From contig JAIEPK010000020.1 in assembly GCA_019749875.1 (NCBI GenBank), positions 1 through 45,145 of the forward strand: DNA of 45,145 bases. The letters are read 5' to 3'. Under the pieces are notes generated by a model. The model was not told where the DNA came from. It made no database searches and saw only the letters and a program-made list of their open reading frames with translations. Positions 1 through 7,001 of the stretch are shown one piece after another. The translations under genes were made by a program, and so were the position numbers. This DNA is from Candidatus Binatia bacterium (GTDB lineage Bacteria > Desulfobacterota > Binatia > UBA12015). Numbering within the stretch: position 1 is the first letter of the stretch; each line of letters starts with the position of its first letter.

Positions 1-339
1 CCACCGGATCAGGCGGTGGCGGTCGCGGTCGCGGCGCTCACGCCGCTGCCCCAGCCGGTACCGGCCGAGCCGAACGCTGCGTTGAATGCGGCGGCGCCGC
101 GTGCCGCCGCGCAGCCCGTGCTGCGCCATTCACCGGGCGGTGCACCGCAGGTGGCGATCAACATCCTCCAGTGGTCGGCGGAGCCGGCCCGGCGTTTCGC
201 GTTCGTGAGCGTCGACGGCGGAAACATGACGCAGGTCCGCGAAGGCGATCACATCGGTGGGCTCACCATCAAGCACATCCACCAGCAGATGATCGAGTTC
301 GGGTTCAACGACGGGACGTTCCTGCTGCGCGCGAATTGA
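1..339 (+). CDS. GspB-like type II secretion protein, C-terminal part (5' end outside window)
   Basis: The frame is open from base 1, so the start lies upstream of the window. The visible 112 residues begin with an Ala/Pro/Val-rich linker (about residues 1-40 of the fragment) and end with a compact domain containing INILQWSAEPARRF, VREGD and a final IEFGFNDGTFLL stretch. This is the pattern of the C-terminal periplasmic domain of GspB (T2SSB family), which helps place the outer-membrane secretin of the type II secretion system and normally follows a cytoplasmic tail, one membrane helix and a Pro-rich linker. Those parts are not visible here. Other T2SS genes would be expected just upstream. 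It is followed by a GC-rich hairpin and then a convergent gene. Confidence 0.7.
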   Translation, partial: PPDQAVAVAVAALTPLPQPVPAEPNAALNAAAPRAAAQPVLRHSPGGAPQVAINILQWSAEPARRFAFVSVDGGNMTQVREGDHIGGLTIKHIHQQMIEFGFNDGTFLLRAN

Positions 340-345
340 TTGCGG

Positions 346-368
346 AGAGGGGGCCCCGGGCCCCCTCT
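346..368. terminator. Bidirectional GC hairpin between convergent genes
   Basis: An 8-bp perfect stem (AGAGGGGG paired with CCCCCTCT, loop CCCCGGG) lies 7 bases after the GspB-like stop. No T-run follows. The rest of the gap up to 504 is GC-rich with further partial repeats of GGGGCCCCTCTCCCC type and no ORF. Termination is inferred from position between two convergent genes. Confidence 0.5.
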
Positions 369-504
369 GCCCGTCGAGCGGAGCTCCACGGGGGCCCCTC
401 TCCCCTGGCTCGCTTCGCTCGGCCCTCGCCTGCGGCTCGCGTGCACGGGTTGGTGCCGGTGGCGCCTCGAGAGCAGGGGGCCCGGTATCGTGCCGACGTT
501 CGGG

Positions 505-1278
505 TCAGCCGAGCATGATCATGCCGCCGTCGACGCAGAGGACCTGGCCGGTGATCATGGCGCTGTCGTCGGAGGCGAGGAAGACGGCGGCTCCGGTCAA
601 GTCCTCCGGCTCGAGGGGACGCTTCAGCGCCATCATGACGCCCACGATGTACTTCATGATGTCCTCGGGGACGGTTTTCTTGGTCGCCTCGGTCATCGTG
701 GGGCCGGGAGAGATCGAGTTGCAGCGCACGCCCGACATGCCCGCGGCGCCGGCGATGAGGTGGGTGAGGGCGCTGATCGACGCCTTGGTGATGCTGTAGT
801 GGAAGCTCGGCAGATCGTCGTCGTGCTGCACGTACGGATGCATGTACGCGGCGCCCGAGCTCTGCGTGATGATCGAACCCTTGCCCTGACGCTTCATGAA
901 CGGGTAGACCGCGCGCGCCGACAACCACACGCCGAAGAAGTTCACGTCGAAGATCTTCCGCATGTACGCGTACGAGTGGTTCAGATTGTCGATGTCGTAG
1001 AAGATCGCGGCGTTGGCGATGAGCGTGTCGATGCGGCCCCACTTGTCGACCACGGTCTGCGCCATCTTGCGGGTGTCGTCTTCGCTCGAGACGTCGACCG
1101 GGACGAAGATTGCGTCACCGCCCTTCGCTCGCAGCGCGGCCGTCACGGCCTCGCCCTTCTCGCGATTGATGTCGGCCACCGCGACCTTCGCGCCCTCCTG
1201 GATGAATCGGTGCGCGTAGGCCTCGCCGATGCCCTGTCCCGCACCGGTGATGATGGTGACGTTGTTCTGCAGCTTCAT
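505..1278 (-). CDS. Short-chain dehydrogenase/reductase (SDR)
   Basis: A 257-residue classical SDR, the usual family length. The cofactor loop TGAGQGIG is at residues 11-18, a NAN/AA variant of the NNAG motif near 88-91, the catalytic Ser at 140/141 and YSITK at 161-165, so the Ser-Tyr-Lys set is complete. The acidic residue after beta-2 (VADIN, near 36) suggests NAD rather than NADP, by inference. The ATG at 1278 was chosen over an upstream frame extension because AGGAGG lies about 10 bases before it. It is transcribed away from the tetR gene at 1458 across a shared region with palindromes, so it is probably a target of that regulator. The substrate cannot be told from sequence; a hydroxy-lipid, steroid-like or other alcohol is possible. 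Confidence 0.88.
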   Translation of the reverse strand: MKLQNNVTIITGAGQGIGEAYAHRFIQEGAKVAVADINREKGEAVTAALRAKGGDAIFVPVDVSSEDDTRKMAQTVVDKWGRIDTLIANAAIFYDIDNLNHSYAYMRKIFDVNFFGVWLSARAVYPFMKRQGKGSIITQSSGAAYMHPYVQHDDDLPSFHYSITKASISALTHLIAGAAGMSGVRCNSISPGPTMTEATKKTVPEDIMKYIVGVMMALKRPLEPEDLTGAAVFLASDDSAMITGQVLCVDGGMIMLG

Positions 1279-1304
1279 CGCCTGTCTGCCTCCTGTGGGT
1301 GCCG

Positions 1305-1320
1305 ATCGAACGGTCGATCG
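1305..1320. promoter_or_regulatory. Imperfect palindrome, candidate TetR operator 1
   Basis: GATCGAACGGTCGATC matches its own reverse complement at 14 of 16 positions. It lies between the SDR promoter and the SDR start codon and shares the GGTCG core with the two palindromes near tetR. Confidence 0.45.
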
Positions 1321-1329
1321 ATCCACGGG

Positions 1330-1358
1330 CGTATCACGAAGCTCGTCGATCGCACCAA
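1330..1358 (-). promoter_or_regulatory. Putative sigma-70 promoter for the SDR gene
   Basis: Reading the minus strand, TTGGTG (1358-1353) and GATACG (1335-1330) are 17 bases apart. Transcription would begin near 1323, just ahead of the palindromic site at 1305-1320, a good place for repression. The assignment is by motif only. Confidence 0.4.
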
Positions 1359-1393
1359 CGTCTCACGACCCACGACGAAAGGGTCGAAATCGC

Positions 1394-1422
1394 TTGACAT
1401 GGGCCCGACCGGTCGGGATAGT
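1394..1422 (+). promoter_or_regulatory. Putative tetR promoter
   Basis: A consensus TTGACA (1394-1399) is followed after 17 bases by GATAGT (1417-1422). The spacer contains the palindrome at 1404-1417, so a bound repressor would block polymerase. tetR starts at 1458. Confidence 0.55.
1404..1417. promoter_or_regulatory. Perfect palindrome in promoter spacer, candidate TetR operator 2
   Basis: CCCGACCGGTCGGG is a perfect 14-bp palindrome located in the spacer of the tetR promoter. Its GACCGGTC core resembles the neighbouring site at 1429. Confidence 0.5.
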
Positions 1423-1428
1423 CGCGTC

Positions 1429-1440
1429 GACCGATCGGTC
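1429..1440. promoter_or_regulatory. Perfect palindrome downstream of tetR -10, candidate TetR operator 3
   Basis: GACCGATCGGTC is a perfect 12-bp palindrome starting 6 bases after the -10 hexamer, where transcription of tetR should begin. Together with 1404-1417 it suggests autoregulation by the TetR protein. Confidence 0.5.
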
Positions 1441-1457
1441 GGTCCAACGAGAACCGC

Positions 1458-2102
1458 ATGACGCTGCCCAGCTGGAACAACGAGATCAGCTCGCGCGACC
1501 GCATCCTCGATGCGGCCGAGGCCCTGTTCGCGAAGCGGGGCTACGCGGGTGTGGGCCTGCGCGAGGTCGCCGAAGTCGTCGGCCTCGGCAAGTCGTCGCT
1601 GTTCCACCACTTCAAGAACAAGCCGCAGCTCTATGCGGCAGTGTGCGGTCGCATCCTGCGCCGCATCGAAGAGAGTCTGATGCGCACGCTCGCCGCCGGC
1701 GGATCGCCGGTCGAGCGGCTCGAGCGCTGGCTCGACGATCTCGTCAATCTCCTGGCCGACAATCCTTCGTACGCGCGCGTCCTGCTGCGCTCGCTCTTCG
1801 AGGACGACGATCTCGCCGGCGAGATGCCGGAGGAGATGGAGGTCGAGCGCGCGATCGCCAGCATCATGGGAAGTGCAGGGGCGTTGCTCCGTGAAGGGAT
1901 GGGCAGCGGTGCCTTCCGCGCGGCGAACGTTCCGCACATGCTGCTCTCGCTCGTCGGCATCACGGTGTTCCCCTTCGCCTCCGGTGAATTCGGCCAGGAG
2001 ATCCTCGGCAAGGACGTCTTCGACCCCGCCGAGGTGCAGCGTCGCAAGCACGAGCTCAGGGAGTTCATTCGCTTCGGTTTGATCGCACGATCCGAAGCTT
2101 GA
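1458..2102 (+). CDS. TetR/AcrR family transcriptional regulator
   Basis: A 214-residue protein with a TetR N-terminal helix-turn-helix at about residues 12-58: RILDAAEALFAKRGYAGVGL, then REVAEVVGLGKSSLFHHFKN, where the recognition helix reads GKSSLFHHF. The rest is a helical ligand-binding and dimerisation domain of normal length with no family I can name. Such proteins are usually repressors released by a small hydrophobic ligand. The gene faces the SDR at 505-1278, and three palindromes lie between them. The diiron protein gene at 2211 follows 108 bases later in the same direction and may be co-transcribed. ATG 1458 has no strong Shine-Dalgarno. Confidence 0.9.
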   Translation: MTLPSWNNEISSRDRILDAAEALFAKRGYAGVGLREVAEVVGLGKSSLFHHFKNKPQLYAAVCGRILRRIEESLMRTLAAGGSPVERLERWLDDLVNLLADNPSYARVLLRSLFEDDDLAGEMPEEMEVERAIASIMGSAGALLREGMGSGAFRAANVPHMLLSLVGITVFPFASGEFGQEILGKDVFDPAEVQRRKHELREFIRFGLIARSEA

Positions 2103-2210
2103 TCGTCAGTTGAAGACGTTCGGAGCGTCTGCATCGCTTCGTGGTCGGCGATGCCGAGACGGACGTCAGGCCCGGCGGCGGTCGCCGTCGCCACGTCAAG
2201 GAGCCGCTCG

Positions 2211-3290
2211 ATGGAGAAGATTCTCGCAGAGTACAGGAAGAAGATCGGCGACTTCGAGGTCGTCGACGTGGACGAGGCGCGCATCGAGGCGCTGCGCTCG
2301 CAGCTCGACGTCGACGTGCCCATCGACCTCCACTGGACGTGGAACTACGGCAGCGAGGTCGAGGAGCTGCGCGCGCTGTACGAGCGCGGCAAGCGCGGTC
2401 AGTGGAACGCCGAGGAAGACATCGACTGGAGCGCTCCGTTCCCGCTCGACGAGTGGTTCCTGCCGCGCGAGAACCTGCTCGTCCTGCCGACGATCCTGAC
2501 GATCATGGGACGCGACGAGGCGACCTGCAAGGAGGCCGCCGTCGACGAGTTCGCGTTCACGCTGTCGCAGCTCCTGCACGGCGAGCAGGCGGCCCTCCAG
2601 CTCTGCGGGCAGCTCACCAACGCCTGTCCGACGATGGACGCGAAGTTCTACGCGGCGTCGCAGGTCGCCGACGAGGCGCGTCACGTCGAGGTGCTGGCCA
2701 AGTTCCTGCAGCGCAAGGTGGGGACGATCTACCCGATCGGTGCCACGCTCAAGGTCCTGCTCGACAAGCTGCTCGAGGCCCCGACCTGGAAGACCAAGAC
2801 GCTCGGCATGCAGACGCTCTTCGAGGGCATGGCGGTCGGCATCTTCGACATGCTGCAGAAGGGCTCGACCAATCCGCTGCTCAGCGACATGATCCGTCGC
2901 GTCAAGCAGGACGAGGCGCGCCACGCCGCCTTCGGCATCCTGACCATGCGCAAGACGGTGAAGGAAGCGACGCCGGAAGAGATGGTCGAGATGGAGGACT
3001 TCGCGTACAACATCCTCGAGACGCTGAACGCGAACCAACAGCTCGACATGCTGCACGTGCTCGGCCCCAAGTACGGTCTCGATCCGGAGGCGGTGGTGCA
3101 GATGGGGCTGAGCCTGCCCGACTGGGCGAAGCTCAACAGTGACCTCTTCATGCACACGGTGGTGCCGAACCTCGCCCGGCTGGGCCTGATCACCGAGCGT
3201 ACGGAGTCGAAGTACCGTGCGGTGGGCATCATGTTCGGTGACCGCTTCGGCAGCGGCATCGACGCAGACGTCCAGGCCAGCATGAACTGA
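2211..3290 (+). CDS. Ferritin-like diiron protein (AurF/R2-like fold)
   Basis: A 359-residue, mainly helical protein. It shows the full six-residue carboxylate-bridged diiron set in two halves: Glu125 (HGEQ), Glu155 and His158 in DEARH, then Glu205 (FEG) and Glu235 and His238 in a second DEARH. This arrangement is that of ribonucleotide-reductase R2-like and AurF-like oxygenases, which use O2 to oxidise or desaturate a substrate. Length fits the uncharacterised ferritin-like family often annotated in soil and marine bacteria. The ATG at 2211 is preferred over an upstream in-frame start at 2151 because AAGGAG sits 7 bases before it. It follows the TetR gene and may act with the SDR on the same compound; the substrate is unknown. 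Confidence 0.8.
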   Translation: MEKILAEYRKKIGDFEVVDVDEARIEALRSQLDVDVPIDLHWTWNYGSEVEELRALYERGKRGQWNAEEDIDWSAPFPLDEWFLPRENLLVLPTILTIMGRDEATCKEAAVDEFAFTLSQLLHGEQAALQLCGQLTNACPTMDAKFYAASQVADEARHVEVLAKFLQRKVGTIYPIGATLKVLLDKLLEAPTWKTKTLGMQTLFEGMAVGIFDMLQKGSTNPLLSDMIRRVKQDEARHAAFGILTMRKTVKEATPEEMVEMEDFAYNILETLNANQQLDMLHVLGPKYGLDPEAVVQMGLSLPDWAKLNSDLFMHTVVPNLARLGLITERTESKYRAVGIMFGDRFGSGIDADVQASMN

Positions 3291-3302
3291 CGCGCGGCAA
3301 GG

Positions 3303-3333
3303 GGGCCGTCGCGCATCGTGTGCGCGACGGCCC
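3303..3333. terminator. Hairpin between convergent genes
   Basis: A 13-bp perfect stem (GGGCCGTCGCGCA with TGCGCGACGGCCC) and a 5-base loop lies 13 bases after the diiron gene stop and 9 bases before the end of the opposite hydrolase gene. There is no clear T-run on the plus strand. It probably serves both genes. Confidence 0.65.
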
Positions 3334-3342
3334 TGCCGCTCT

Positions 3343-4233
3343 TCAGACCGTCGCAGCGCCGAGGAAGCTGCGCACCTCGGCGAGCAGCTCGCGTGGCCGG
3401 TCGAAGTGCACCATGTGTCCCGCGCCGGGGATCTCGACGAAGCGCGCGTCCCGGAAGCATGCGAGCCTGCTCTTCAGATCCTCTTGATCGAGGTAGATCG
3501 CGCCCGGCTTGCTGCGCCAGAACTCACCCGACTCGCCCCCGTGCACGATCAGCGTCGGCGCGAGGACGCGCTTCCAGAACGCCATCGCGTAGGCGAGGTT
3601 GAACGGGCCGTTGAGCGCCATCGTCGCGAGCATGGCGTCGAACTTCCACTCGAGCTTGCCGTCCTCGCGGGCTCGCGTACCGAGCAGGGCGAGCTCGCGC
3701 GCCTGGCGCTCCGTCAAGCGCGGATTGCGCTCGCGCATGCGTCGGTACGCGGCGTCGAGGTCGTCGATGCCGCGCTGACCGCTCATCGCCTGGTCGATGC
3801 GGCGGAAGCCGTCGATCGTCCACGCGACCTCCTCGTCCATGGTCGGCGGCGGAGGCCCGAGCCCCTCGACGATCACCAGCTGCGACGGAACGTTGGGGAA
3901 GCAGCCCGCATACGTCGCGACGATCTCGCCGCCCATCGAGTGCCCGAAGATGACCGGCCGCTCGAGGCGCAGCGCGCGCACCAGATTGTGCAGATCGAGC
4001 ACGAAGTGTCCGAAGTGGTAGTACGGCGTGGTCTCGCTGTCGCCGTGGCCGCGCAGGTCGAGCGCGAGCACGTGGAAGCGATCGACGAGGCCGCGGGCGA
4101 GATCGTCGAAGGAGTGCGAGTGATCGCGCAGGCCGTGCACGATCACCAACGGCGGCTTCGACGCGTCGCCCCAGTCACGGAAGTGGATGCGCAGCGTGCC
4201 GCTGCGGAAGAACCTTTCGCTGTACTCCGGCAT
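3343..4233 (-). CDS. Alpha/beta hydrolase fold protein
   Basis: A 296-residue protein with the common alpha/beta hydrolase layout: the oxyanion HG motif (VHGLRDHS, near 33), the DLRGHGDS loop at 59-66, the nucleophile elbow GHSMGG with Ser99, a cap domain over about 120-215, and a C-terminal GAGHMVHF carrying the catalytic His. An acidic residue in the HGGESGEFW segment could complete the triad. Family members hydrolyse esters, epoxides or C-C bonds, and this one cannot be assigned to a substrate. No signal peptide is seen, so it should be cytoplasmic. The ATG at 4233 gives the normal family N-terminus; a much longer open frame continues upstream antisense to other genes and is not coding. 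Confidence 0.88.
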   Translation of the reverse strand: MPEYSERFFRSGTLRIHFRDWGDASKPPLVIVHGLRDHSHSFDDLARGLVDRFHVLALDLRGHGDSETTPYYHFGHFVLDLHNLVRALRLERPVIFGHSMGGEIVATYAGCFPNVPSQLVIVEGLGPPPPTMDEEVAWTIDGFRRIDQAMSGQRGIDDLDAAYRRMRERNPRLTERQARELALLGTRAREDGKLEWKFDAMLATMALNGPFNLAYAMAFWKRVLAPTLIVHGGESGEFWRSKPGAIYLDQEDLKSRLACFRDARFVEIPGAGHMVHFDRPRELLAEVRSFLGAATV

Positions 4234-4641
4234 GGCTCGGAACCGTAGCCAGCGGCCGATGCCGCGCCAAGGCGGGCCTTGCGCGCCGACCGTCGTGCTG
4301 GAGTCAGCTGCTCGATCCGGATCGAATGCGCGCGGATGAAGATCGACGATCTCGGGCCCATCGTCGACGGCGTGTTGGTCGCCGAGGCGTACGTCGTACG
4401 CTCGAGCCGTCGCCGCGCCTACGCGGAGGTCGATCCGTGGGCGCACGGCGAGCTCGCTGGTCGGGCGACGACGTACGTCCATGATCCGCGATGCGCTCCC
4501 GCCGGAGTCGGCTCGATCCGGGCAATGAGTGCACCGCCGCGCACCGGCGCCTCGCCGTCGCACACGATCGTGCCGACACGTGCCGTTGCCGGCGACGTCG
4601 CGCGCGGGTAGGTCCGACCCCGAGGAAGAGGAGGAACGGTC
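4234..4641. other. Intergenic stretch holding only a hotdog-domain remnant
   Basis: This 408-base gap separates the divergent hydrolase and PPOX genes. Apart from the remnant at 4336-4611 no gene was recognised. GGAAGAGGAGGAACGGTC just before 4642 supplies the ribosome binding site of the next gene. Promoters for both flanking genes should lie here, but I could not pick one with confidence. Confidence 0.5.
4336..4611 (+). pseudogene. Possible remnant of a PaaI-type hotdog thioesterase
   Basis: The frame from ATG 4336 opens with VDGVLVAEAYVVRSSRRRAY, then AEVDPWAHGELAGRATTYV. This strongly resembles the last strands of PaaI-like acyl-CoA thioesterases (a V..EA.VVR..RR.A..EV....G.L.ARA..TY pattern). 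The first two thirds of such a protein, including the active-site helix, are absent upstream, and after about 4500 the frame loses any family likeness. The simplest reading is a truncated, dead gene. A short independent protein is possible but has no clear Shine-Dalgarno. Confidence 0.4.
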
Positions 4642-5181
4642 ATGGCCGAGTGGTTCGTCTCGCTGGCACCCGAGCACGTGGAGTTCATCCGCGAGCAGCA
4701 CGTGTTCTTCGTCGCGACGGCGCCCGTGGACGGCAACGGCTACCCGAACCTTTCGCCGAAGGGCTACGACTGCCTCGACGTGCTCGGGCCGGCGGAGCTG
4801 GTCTACGCCGACATGCCGGGGAGCGGCAACCAGACCGCGTCGCACGTGGCCGGCGGCGGACGGATCACGTTGATGTTCTGCGGCTTCGAGGGGCAGGCGC
4901 GGATCCTTCGCGTGTTCGGCCACGGGCGCCGTGTGCTGCCCGACGACGCTGCGTGGGCGCCGCTCGCTGCGCGGCTCAGACCCGGGCTGATCACGTCGCA
5001 GACGCGGCAGCTCATCGGCATCGACGTCGACAAGGTGCAGACATCGTGCGGCTATGCCGTGCCGCGCTACGAGTTCGTCAGCGAGCGCGATACGTTGCGC
5101 CGCTACTACGAGCGCGCGGCCGAGCGCGGCGAGTTCCCCGACAAGCTCTCCCGCGCGCGACGTCTCCAGGACCCGGTCTGA
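4642..5181 (+). CDS. Pyridoxamine 5'-phosphate oxidase (PPOX) family flavin-binding protein
   Basis: A 179-residue protein of the split-barrel PPOX fold. The N-terminal barrel strand FFVATAPVDGNGYPNLSPKG is the characteristic start of this FMN/F420-binding superfamily, followed by LVYADMPGSGNQTASHV and GRITLMFCGFEGQARILRVF, which form the cofactor pocket and dimer interface. C-terminal residues from about 120 (TSCGYAVPRYEFVSERD) fit the subgroup related to YdaG/pyridoxamine oxidase-like proteins that contain a conserved SCGY/VP segment. Enzymes of this group reduce or oxidise small compounds, and many are of unknown role. The ATG has a strong GAGGA ribosome site. No operon partner: dusB follows after 81 bases with its own likely promoter. 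Confidence 0.85.
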   Translation: MAEWFVSLAPEHVEFIREQHVFFVATAPVDGNGYPNLSPKGYDCLDVLGPAELVYADMPGSGNQTASHVAGGGRITLMFCGFEGQARILRVFGHGRRVLPDDAAWAPLAARLRPGLITSQTRQLIGIDVDKVQTSCGYAVPRYEFVSERDTLRRYYERAAERGEFPDKLSRARRLQDPV

Positions 5182-5227
5182 GCCGACGTGGCTGGGTCGC
5201 GGCGCCGGCCACGTCGCCGCGGCACCC

Positions 5228-5256
5228 TTGGCCGGTGCGGGAACGACCGTTATCGT
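5228..5256 (+). promoter_or_regulatory. Putative leaderless promoter of dusB
   Basis: TTGGCC (5228-5233), a 17-base spacer and TATCGT (5251-5256) end 6 bases before the GTG at 5263. Transcription would start at or next to the start codon. No Shine-Dalgarno is present, which agrees with a leaderless mRNA. Confidence 0.5.
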
Positions 5257-5262
5257 GCCGGG

Positions 5263-6282
5263 GTGGTCTCCGGGAAGTCGTCGCTCGCCATCGGGCCGCT
5301 GCGCATCGAGCCGGCGCTCGTGCTCGCACCCATGTCCGGGGTCACCGACATGGCCTTCCGGCGCCTGGTCCGAGAGTGCAGCCCGGGCGCGGTCGGTCTC
5401 GTGGTCAGCGAGTTCATCTCCATCGAGGGACTGACACGCAACGACCTGCGCAGCCATCGCATGCTGCGCTTCCATCCGGACGAGCATCCGATCTCGATCC
5501 AGATCTTCGGCGGCGAGATCGACCGCATGGTCGAGGCCGCTGCGATCGTGCAGCAGACGGGCGTCGACGCCGTCGACATCAACTGCGGTTGCCCGGTACC
5601 GAAGGTCGTCAAGCGCGGCGGCGGCGCCGAGCTGCTTCGTCGCGTGCAGCACCTCGAGCGCATGCTGCGCGCCGTGCGGCGTGAGCTGTCGGTGCCGCTG
5701 ACGCTCAAGTTTCGCACCGGCTGGGACGCCGATTCCATCAACTGCGTCGAGGTTGCGCAGATGGCCGAGGCTGCCGGTGTCGCGCTGGTCACGGTGCACG
5801 GGCGCACGCGGGTGCAGCTGTATACCGGCAGTGCCGATTGGGAGCTGATCGGCGCCGTCAAGCAGGCCGTCGGCATCCCGGTGGTCGGCAGCGGCGACGT
5901 GACGAGCGTCGCGGCGGCTCGCGAGCGCATCGACCGCAGCGGCGTCGATGGGCTCGCCATCGGACGCGGCGCGATGGAGAATCCCTGGCTGTTCGGCGAG
6001 ATCGCTGCCGATCTCGCGGGGCGATCCCAGCCCGCGTCCACGATCGACGGCCGCATCGCCGCGCTGCGCCGCTACCGCGAGCTGCTCGACGAGCAGTATC
6101 CGGAGAAGGTGACGTCCGCCCGTCTGCGGGGCATGGCCTGTCGCACGCTGAAGGGTTTCCCGGGCAGCGCTGCGCTGCGCGAAGCGGCGTCGCGAACGCG
6201 CAGCAGCGACGAGCTGCTGGCGGTCGTGGGTGCCGGCGCGCAGGCCGTGCTCGCATCCGAACCCCCGCGCAGCGCAGCGTGA
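5263..6282 (+). CDS. dusB: tRNA dihydrouridine synthase DusB-like
   Basis: About 339 residues from GTG 5263. It reduces specific uridines in the tRNA D-loop using FMN and NAD(P)H. The TIM-barrel signatures are complete: LAPMSGVTDMAFRRL near the N-terminus, QIFGG, VDINCGCPVPKVVKRGGGAE with the catalytic Cys of the N-x-GCP motif, LKFRTGWD, VTVHGRTR, VVGSGDV and IGRGAMENPWLF for phosphate and FMN binding. A C-terminal helical domain follows (from about 250). An upstream in-frame GTG at 5188 would add 25 Arg-rich residues with no family likeness; the 5263 start gives the usual N-terminus and fits the promoter. The stop overlaps the start of the HAD gene (GTGA), so the two are translationally coupled. 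Confidence 0.92.
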   Translation: MVSGKSSLAIGPLRIEPALVLAPMSGVTDMAFRRLVRECSPGAVGLVVSEFISIEGLTRNDLRSHRMLRFHPDEHPISIQIFGGEIDRMVEAAAIVQQTGVDAVDINCGCPVPKVVKRGGGAELLRRVQHLERMLRAVRRELSVPLTLKFRTGWDADSINCVEVAQMAEAAGVALVTVHGRTRVQLYTGSADWELIGAVKQAVGIPVVGSGDVTSVAAARERIDRSGVDGLAIGRGAMENPWLFGEIAADLAGRSQPASTIDGRIAALRRYRELLDEQYPEKVTSARLRGMACRTLKGFPGSAALREAASRTRSSDELLAVVGAGAQAVLASEPPRSAA

Positions 6283-6995
6283 CCGTGTCCGGCCCCGCAC
6301 CGCGCGCGATCCTCTTCGACATCGACGGGACCTTGCTGCGCTCGCGCGGTTCCGCTCGCGTGTTCGACGACACCATGGAGCAGGTTTTCGGCATCCGCGG
6401 CGATCTCGGCTCGATCCGTCCCGACGGGATGACCGATCCGCACATTCTCGCGGCACTTCTGGACGGCCGCACACCGCGCGTCGGATCCGTGACGCCGCGA
6501 CTGCTCGCGACCTTCGAGGTCGCTCTGGCGCGTGCGCTCGCCGCCGCCGTCGCGAGTGGTGCGGTCACCTTCTGGACGCTGCCGGGGGTCGAAGGGCTGC
6601 TCACGGAGCTTTCCCGCCGCCAGGACATGCGGCTCGGCATCGTCACCGGCAACATGCGCGCGACCGCCCGCGTCAAGCTCGGCGCGGTCGCGCTCGACGG
6701 CTACTTCCGGGGCGGCGGCTATGGAAGCGACTCGCCGGTCCGCGACCAGCTGCCCGGCGTCGCCCTGCGGCGGATGAGCCAGGCCGAGGAGATCGTGTTC
6801 GAGCCGCGACACGCGGTGATGATCGGCGACACGCCGCACGATCTGGCGGCTGCGCGCGCACACGGCATGCGCTGCGTCCTGGTCGCGACCGGGCAGTACG
6901 AGCACGGCGAGCTGGCGGCAGCGGGTCCCGACGTCCTGCTGGAAGATCTGAGCGACGGAGCGCGTGTCCTCGACGCGATCCTCGGAGAGGAGTGA
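6279..6995 (+). CDS. HAD-superfamily hydrolase (phosphoglycolate phosphatase-like)
   Basis: A 238-residue HAD phosphatase. Motif I is LFDIDGTLL with nucleophile Asp14 and Asp16, motif II is the Thr in GIVTGN, the motif III Lys lies in the ARVKLG region and motif IV is MIGDTPHDLAAA. A helical cap is inserted after motif I (about residues 20-95), as in the subfamily I phosphatases such as phosphoglycolate phosphatase and beta-phosphoglucomutase. The start GTG overlaps the dusB stop by 4 bases; a second GTG lies 6 bases on. A small phosphorylated metabolite is the likely substrate but cannot be named. The pterin enzyme gene begins 6 bases after its stop, so the three genes form one operon. Confidence 0.88.
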   Translation: MTVSGPAPRAILFDIDGTLLRSRGSARVFDDTMEQVFGIRGDLGSIRPDGMTDPHILAALLDGRTPRVGSVTPRLLATFEVALARALAAAVASGAVTFWTLPGVEGLLTELSRRQDMRLGIVTGNMRATARVKLGAVALDGYFRGGGYGSDSPVRDQLPGVALRRMSQAEEIVFEPRHAVMIGDTPHDLAAARAHGMRCVLVATGQYEHGELAAAGPDVLLEDLSDGARVLDAILGEE

Positions 6996-7001
6996 CTCGA
7001 G

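Noticed and set aside
4234-6474. Over 700 stop-free codons on the minus strand upstream of the hydrolase gene, antisense to PPOX, dusB and HAD genes
   Set aside because: Stop-free antisense frames are normal in GC-rich coding DNA; the translation is Arg/Ala/Asp-rich with no motifs and the opposite genes are well supported.
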